A stretch of DNA of 64,000 nt from Pseudomonas serbica. GTDB lineage: Bacteria > Pseudomonadota > Gammaproteobacteria > Pseudomonadales > Pseudomonadaceae. A model generated the notes under the pieces. It was not told the origin of the DNA. It was given only the letters and a program-made list of their open reading frames with translations, and searched no databases. The stretch covers positions 124,001-188,000 of the forward strand of contig NZ_JAQIYM010000009.1 in assembly GCF_028823535.1 (NCBI RefSeq), written 5' to 3'. Position 1 is the stretch's first letter. Each line of letters begins with the position of its first letter. The position numbers and the translations under genes were made by a program. Of the stretch, positions 59,771-64,000 are shown piece by piece.

Positions 59771-62179
59771 ATGAGCACTGAGGGTGCTTTGAGTCGAAGC
59801 CGTCTATTGCCGACCCTGCTCGGCATACTGCTTCTGCTAATGGGCCTGGCCATGCTGGCCGGCGGGATCAAGCTGAGCATGCTTGGCGGCTCACTGTACT
59901 ACCTGCTGGCCGGTATCGGCCTGGCGCTGAGCGGCATCCTGCTGATCGCCGCGCGTCGTGCCGCACTGGGCCTTTATGCACTGGTGCTGTTCGCCAGCAC
60001 CGTTTGGGCACTGTGGGAAGTCGGCCTCGACTGGTGGCAGCTGGTGCCGCGCCTGGCGATGCTGTTCGCGCTGGGCCTGGTCATGTTGCTGCCGTGGTTC
60101 CGTCGTCCACTGCTGCGTGATGGCGCCGCCCCCCTGGGCACCGGCGCCCTGAGCGTGGCCGTGGTGATCGCCGGCGCAACCGCCCTGGCCAGCCAGTTCA
60201 CCCACCCGGGTGAAATCAAGGGGCAACTGGACCGCGACAGCGTGCCGGGCATGACCAACACCGCCCCGGCCATGCCCGACGGTGACTGGAACTCCTATGG
60301 CCGCAGCGCCCATGGTGACCGTTACTCGCCGCTGGCGCAGATCACCCCACAAAACGTCAACAAGCTGGTACCGGCCTGGACCTACCGCACCGGTGACCTG
60401 CCTGGGCCGAACGATCCGGGCGAAACCACCGCCGAAAACACCCCGCTGAAAGTCAACGGCATGCTCTACGTGTGCACGCCGCACAGCCAGGTGATCGCGC
60501 TGGACCCGGACACCGGCAAGGAAATCTGGCGTTTCGATCCGAAGCTGTCGACGCAGAATGCGGCGAACTTCAAGGGTTGGGCGCACATGACCTGCCGTGG
60601 CGTGACCTATCACGATGACGCGGTGTATGCCTCCGAGCAGAGCCCGACCGGTTCGGCCAGCCCGGCCCCGGCCAGCGCTTGCCCGCGCAAGATCTTCCTG
60701 CCGACCGCCGACACGCGCCTGATCGCACTGAACGCCGACACCGGCAAGATGTGCGAAGATTTCGGCGACAAGGGCCAGGTCGACCTGCGCGCCAACATCG
60801 GGGGCTTCACGGCCGGTGGCTACTACTCCACCTCGCCACCCGCGGTCACCAAGGACCTGGTGGTGATTGGCGGCCACGTCACCGACAACGTCTCCACCGA
60901 CGAGCCAAGCGGCGTGATCCGCGCGTTCGGCGTGCACACCGGCAAACTGGTGTGGAACTGGGACAGCGGCAACCCGGACGACACCACGCCGATTGCCGAA
61001 GGCAAGACCTACACGCGCAACTCGCCGAACATGTGGTCCATGTTCGCGGTCGATGAAAAACTCGGCATGCTGTACCTGCCGATGGGCAACCAGACCCCGG
61101 ACCAGTTCGGCGGCGCGCGTACGCCTGAATCTGAACTGCATGCGGCCGGCCTGACCGCCCTGGACATCGCCACCGGCAAAGTACGCTGGCACTTCCAGTT
61201 CACCCACCATGACCTGTGGGACATGGACGTCGGCGGCCAGCCGACCCTGATGGACCTGAAAACCGCTGACGGCGTGAAGCAGGCCGTCCTGGCGTCGACC
61301 AAGCAAGGCAGCATCTACGTGCTGGACCGCAGCACCGGCCAGGCCATCGTGCCAATCAACGAAGTGCCGGTGCCGCAAGGCGCGGTGGAAGGCGACCACA
61401 CCTCGCCAACGCAACCGAAATCCGACCTGAACCTGATGCCGCCGCCGCTGCAAGAGCGCGACATGTGGGGCGTGACGCCGTTCGACCAGCTGATCTGCCG
61501 GATCGACTTCAAATCCATGCGCTACGACGGCCCGTTCACCCCGCCGTCGCTGCAGGGTTCGATCGTCTATCCCGGTAACTTCGGTGTGTTCGACTGGGGC
61601 GGAATCTCGGTTGACCCGGTGCGCCAGATCGCTTTCGTGAACCCAAGCTACATGGCGTTCAAATCGAAGATGATCCCGGCCGCCGAAATCGCCGCCCAAG
61701 GCCCGCGCAAAAGCGAAACCGAAGGCGTGCAGCCAAACAAAGGCGCGCCGTACGGCGTGGTCCTCGAAGCCTTGCTGTCGCCAATGGGCCTGCCGTGCCA
61801 GGCGCCGGCGTGGGGCTACGTGGCCGCGATCGACCTGACCACCCATGAAAAAATCTGGATGCACAAAAACGGTACCGTGCGTGACAGCTCGCCGGTTCCG
61901 ATTCCACTGAGCATGGGCGTACCGAGCCTGGGCGGCACCTTCACCACCGCCAGTGGCGTCGGTTTCCTCAGCGGCACCCTCGACCAGTACCTGCGTGCCT
62001 ACGACGTGAAAAACGGCAAGCAACTGTGGGAAGGCCGCCTGCCGGCAGGCGCGCAAACCACGCCGATGACCTACACCGGCAAGGATGGCAAGCAATACGT
62101 GCTGGTCGTGGCGGGTGGTCACGGCTCGCTGGGCACCAAACAGGGTGACTATGTGATTGCGTACAAACTGTCGGAGTAA
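59771..62179 (+). CDS. gcd: PQQ-dependent membrane glucose dehydrogenase
   Basis: The protein has 802 aa. Five N-terminal membrane helices (about 10-145) precede an eight-bladed quinoprotein propeller: DGDWNSYGRSAHGDRYSPLAQITPQNVNKL, the HSQVIALDPDTGKEIWRFDP blade, GNQTPDQFGGARTPE, and DWGGISVDPVRQIAFVNPSY. It oxidises glucose to gluconolactone on the periplasmic face and feeds ubiquinone. The pathway also gives acid for phosphate solubilisation in fluorescent pseudomonads. A strong terminator follows. Confidence 0.96.
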   Translation: MSTEGALSRSRLLPTLLGILLLLMGLAMLAGGIKLSMLGGSLYYLLAGIGLALSGILLIAARRAALGLYALVLFASTVWALWEVGLDWWQLVPRLAMLFALGLVMLLPWFRRPLLRDGAAPLGTGALSVAVVIAGATALASQFTHPGEIKGQLDRDSVPGMTNTAPAMPDGDWNSYGRSAHGDRYSPLAQITPQNVNKLVPAWTYRTGDLPGPNDPGETTAENTPLKVNGMLYVCTPHSQVIALDPDTGKEIWRFDPKLSTQNAANFKGWAHMTCRGVTYHDDAVYASEQSPTGSASPAPASACPRKIFLPTADTRLIALNADTGKMCEDFGDKGQVDLRANIGGFTAGGYYSTSPPAVTKDLVVIGGHVTDNVSTDEPSGVIRAFGVHTGKLVWNWDSGNPDDTTPIAEGKTYTRNSPNMWSMFAVDEKLGMLYLPMGNQTPDQFGGARTPESELHAAGLTALDIATGKVRWHFQFTHHDLWDMDVGGQPTLMDLKTADGVKQAVLASTKQGSIYVLDRSTGQAIVPINEVPVPQGAVEGDHTSPTQPKSDLNLMPPPLQERDMWGVTPFDQLICRIDFKSMRYDGPFTPPSLQGSIVYPGNFGVFDWGGISVDPVRQIAFVNPSYMAFKSKMIPAAEIAAQGPRKSETEGVQPNKGAPYGVVLEALLSPMGLPCQAPAWGYVAAIDLTTHEKIWMHKNGTVRDSSPVPIPLSMGVPSLGGTFTTASGVGFLSGTLDQYLRAYDVKNGKQLWEGRLPAGAQTTPMTYTGKDGKQYVLVVAGGHGSLGTKQGDYVIAYKLSE

Positions 62180-62200
62180 GCAATATCCGTAGTTAACGCC

Positions 62201-62232
62201 AAGGCGACTCTCGCAAGGGGGTCGCCTTTTTT
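62201..62232 (+). terminator. Rho-independent terminator of gcd
   Basis: AAGGCGAC faces GTCGCCTT across a 12-base loop and continues in a T run (TTTTTT). It lies 21 bases after the stop. Confidence 0.9.
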
Positions 62233-62494
62233 GTGCCTTGAAACCGGCGCTCGGCACCTTGCCTCAACGCCACAGCCGTCTAACATCAAACAAAAGGAAA
62301 TTTTGTCCCAATCCCCTCAAGTTGAAGGACTCGACTACCGACACAGTACTCATCGGGCAATTGCCCAGACCACAGCAAATCGGCCAAGCTGCAGGCAAAA
62401 TCCCGCAGGGTGGATTGTCCCTTTGACTGACATCACGGGATTGCCAATACTCATGGCAACTTGATGCTACCCGCACGGAACAAGGAATAACCCT
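62233..62494. other. bifA leader gap
   Basis: A gene-free stretch of about 260 bases between the gcd terminator and the bifA start. It presumably holds the bifA promoter and regulatory sites. No clear box was recognised. Confidence 0.4.
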
Positions 62495-64000
62495 TTGAAG
62501 CTGGAACTCAAGAACAGCTTGTCGGTGAAGTTGCTCCGGGTCGTGCTCCTGTCGGCATTGATCGTCGGCGTGGTCTTGAGCTGCGCGCAGATCGTTTTCG
62601 ATGCCTATAAAACGCGCCAGGCCGTCGCCGGCGATGCCGAACGCATCCTCGACATGTTCCGCGACCCCTCGACCCAGGCCGTCTACAGCCTGGACCGGGA
62701 AATGGGCATGCAGGTAATCGAAGGCCTGTTTCAGGATGATGCCGTGCGCCAGGCGTCCATAGGCCATCCCAACGAAGCCATGCTGGCGCAGAAATCCCGT
62801 GAGTTGCAGCACTCCAGCAGTCGTTGGCTGACCGACCTGATCCTGGGCAAGGAACGCACCTTCACTACCCAGTTGGTCGGACGCGGCCCCTACAGCGAGT
62901 ATTACGGCGACCTGAGCATCACCCTCGACACCGCCACCTACGGCAAGGGCTTCATCGTCAGTTCGGTGATCATCTTCATATCCGGGGTATTGCGTGCTCT
63001 GGCGATGGGGCTGGTGCTGTACCTGGTCTATCACTGGCTATTGACCAAACCCCTGTCGCGCATCATCGAGCACCTGACCGAAATCAATCCCGACCGTCCC
63101 AGTGAGCACAAGATTCCGCTGCTCAAGGGCCACGAGAAAAACGAACTGGGGCTGTGGATCAACACCGCCAATCAGTTGCTGGAATCCATCGAGCGCAACA
63201 CTCACCTGCGCCACGAAGCGGAAAACAGCCTGTTGCGCATGGCCCAGTACGATTTCCTCACCGGCCTGCCGAACCGCCAGCAATTGCAAACGCAACTGGA
63301 CAAGATCCTGGTCGATGCCGGCAAGTTGCAACGCCGGGTCGCGGTGCTGTGTGTCGGGCTCGATGACTTCAAAGGCATCAACGAACAGTTCAGCTATCAG
63401 ACCGGTGACCAGCTGCTGCTGGCCCTGGCCGATCGCCTGCGTGCGCACAGCGGACGCCTTGGCGCCCTCGCCCGCCTGGGTGGCGACCAGTTCGCACTGG
63501 TGCAGGCCGATATCGAGCAACCCTACGAAGCCGCCGAACTGGCGCAAAGCATTCTCGATGACCTGGAAGCGCCGTTTGCCCTGGATCATCAGCAGATCCG
63601 CCTGCGCGCCACCATCGGCATCACCTTGTTCCCGGAAGATGGCGACAGTACCGAGAAGCTGCTGCAAAAAGCCGAGCAGACCATGACCCTGGCCAAGACT
63701 CGCTCGCGCAACCGCTATCAGTTCTATATCGCCAGCGTCGATACCGAAATGCGTCGGCGTCGCGAACTGGAAAAAGACCTGCGCGACGCACTGACGCGCG
63801 ACCAGTTCTACCTGGTCTACCAACCGCAGATCAGCTATCGCGATCACCGGGTAGTCGGCGTCGAAGCGTTGATTCGCTGGCAGCATCCCGAACACGGGAT
63901 GGTACCCCCGGACCTGTTCATCCCGCTGGCCGAACAAAACGGCACCATCATCGCCATCGGTGAATGGGTGCTGGACCAGGCCTGCAAACAGTTGCGCGAC
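62495..64000 (+). CDS. bifA: BifA-type cyclic-di-GMP phosphodiesterase (5' part)
   Basis: The frame is open from TTG 62495 to the right edge (502 residues, truncated). AAGGA at 62482-62486 precedes TTG by 8 bases. Order: a membrane helix (about 11-33), a periplasmic region, a second helix (about 155-180), a HAMP-like linker, a GGDEF domain with the altered motif GGDQF (329-333), and the start of an EAL domain (E457-A458-L459). From memory BifA has exactly this degenerate GGDQF with an active EAL domain. It degrades c-di-GMP and affects biofilm and swarming. Confidence 0.93.
   Translation, partial: MKLELKNSLSVKLLRVVLLSALIVGVVLSCAQIVFDAYKTRQAVAGDAERILDMFRDPSTQAVYSLDREMGMQVIEGLFQDDAVRQASIGHPNEAMLAQKSRELQHSSSRWLTDLILGKERTFTTQLVGRGPYSEYYGDLSITLDTATYGKGFIVSSVIIFISGVLRALAMGLVLYLVYHWLLTKPLSRIIEHLTEINPDRPSEHKIPLLKGHEKNELGLWINTANQLLESIERNTHLRHEAENSLLRMAQYDFLTGLPNRQQLQTQLDKILVDAGKLQRRVAVLCVGLDDFKGINEQFSYQTGDQLLLALADRLRAHSGRLGALARLGGDQFALVQADIEQPYEAAELAQSILDDLEAPFALDHQQIRLRATIGITLFPEDGDSTEKLLQKAEQTMTLAKTRSRNRYQFYIASVDTEMRRRRELEKDLRDALTRDQFYLVYQPQISYRDHRVVGVEALIRWQHPEHGMVPPDLFIPLAEQNGTIIAIGEWVLDQACKQLRD

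Noticed and set aside
59891..62257. 788-residue open frame antisense to gcd
   Set aside because: Shadow of a high-GC gene, rich in His, Arg and Gln without domains.

Overview
The window looks like a chromosomal segment of a fluorescent Pseudomonas, probably of the P. fluorescens group. The evidence is high-GC coding DNA, glp and glt gene orders typical of Pseudomonas, an OprB–PQQ glucose dehydrogenase pair, a BifA orthologue at the right edge, and many Pseudomonas REP-type hairpins between genes. No rRNA, tRNA, CRISPR array, transposase or prophage gene was seen. The species call is inference from remembered family features.

Left part (1–10.1 kb): the end of glpK, the repressor gene glpR and glpD (glycerol use), with GlpR-like operators before glpD. 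Next is an acidic amino acid ABC importer (gltI-J-K-L, also called aatJ-Q-M-P) and its two-component system AauS/AauR. The importer has a strong sigma-54 promoter with two inverted repeats upstream that match the AauR motif I remember. glpM follows.

10.2–21.4 kb: an arginase-fold protein with two small EamA half-transporters behind a long leader hairpin. A MipA-type outer-membrane protein is divergent from a six-gene operon: HAD phosphatase, class III aminotransferase, Est30-like esterase, BioF2/FemAB-like acyltransferase, and a sensor kinase with a sigma-54 activator. That operon has its own sigma-54 promoter and an upstream inverted repeat. It looks like a self-regulated small-molecule or envelope-modification pathway that I cannot match to a known one. 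A secreted alpha/beta hydrolase gene ends against it.

21.5–33.6 kb: a giant (1750 aa) DUF6543/dermonecrotic-toxin-like protein, metE with divergent metR, a GNAT–LysE–NUDIX run, and a membrane-anchored FMN-binding glutamate-synthase-like protein.

33.7–42.9 kb: a GtrA/GtrB/GtrII-type O-antigen glucosylation cluster, an OpgC-like acyltransferase, a ProY-type permease and an unusually long class A penicillin-binding protein.

43.0–55.5 kb: a second giant protein (1681 aa) with leucine-rich repeats and an IpaH-like NEL E3 ubiquitin ligase domain. It is followed by a complete CS1/CFA-I-type (alpha) fimbrial operon with a tandemly duplicated tip adhesin gene and an AT-rich upstream region.

55.5–64.0 kb: a YqjI-like PadR regulator with a siderophore-interacting ferric reductase behind a perfect palindrome, a Pr6Pr membrane protein, a VF530 protein, an OprB porin, gcd, and the 5' part of bifA.
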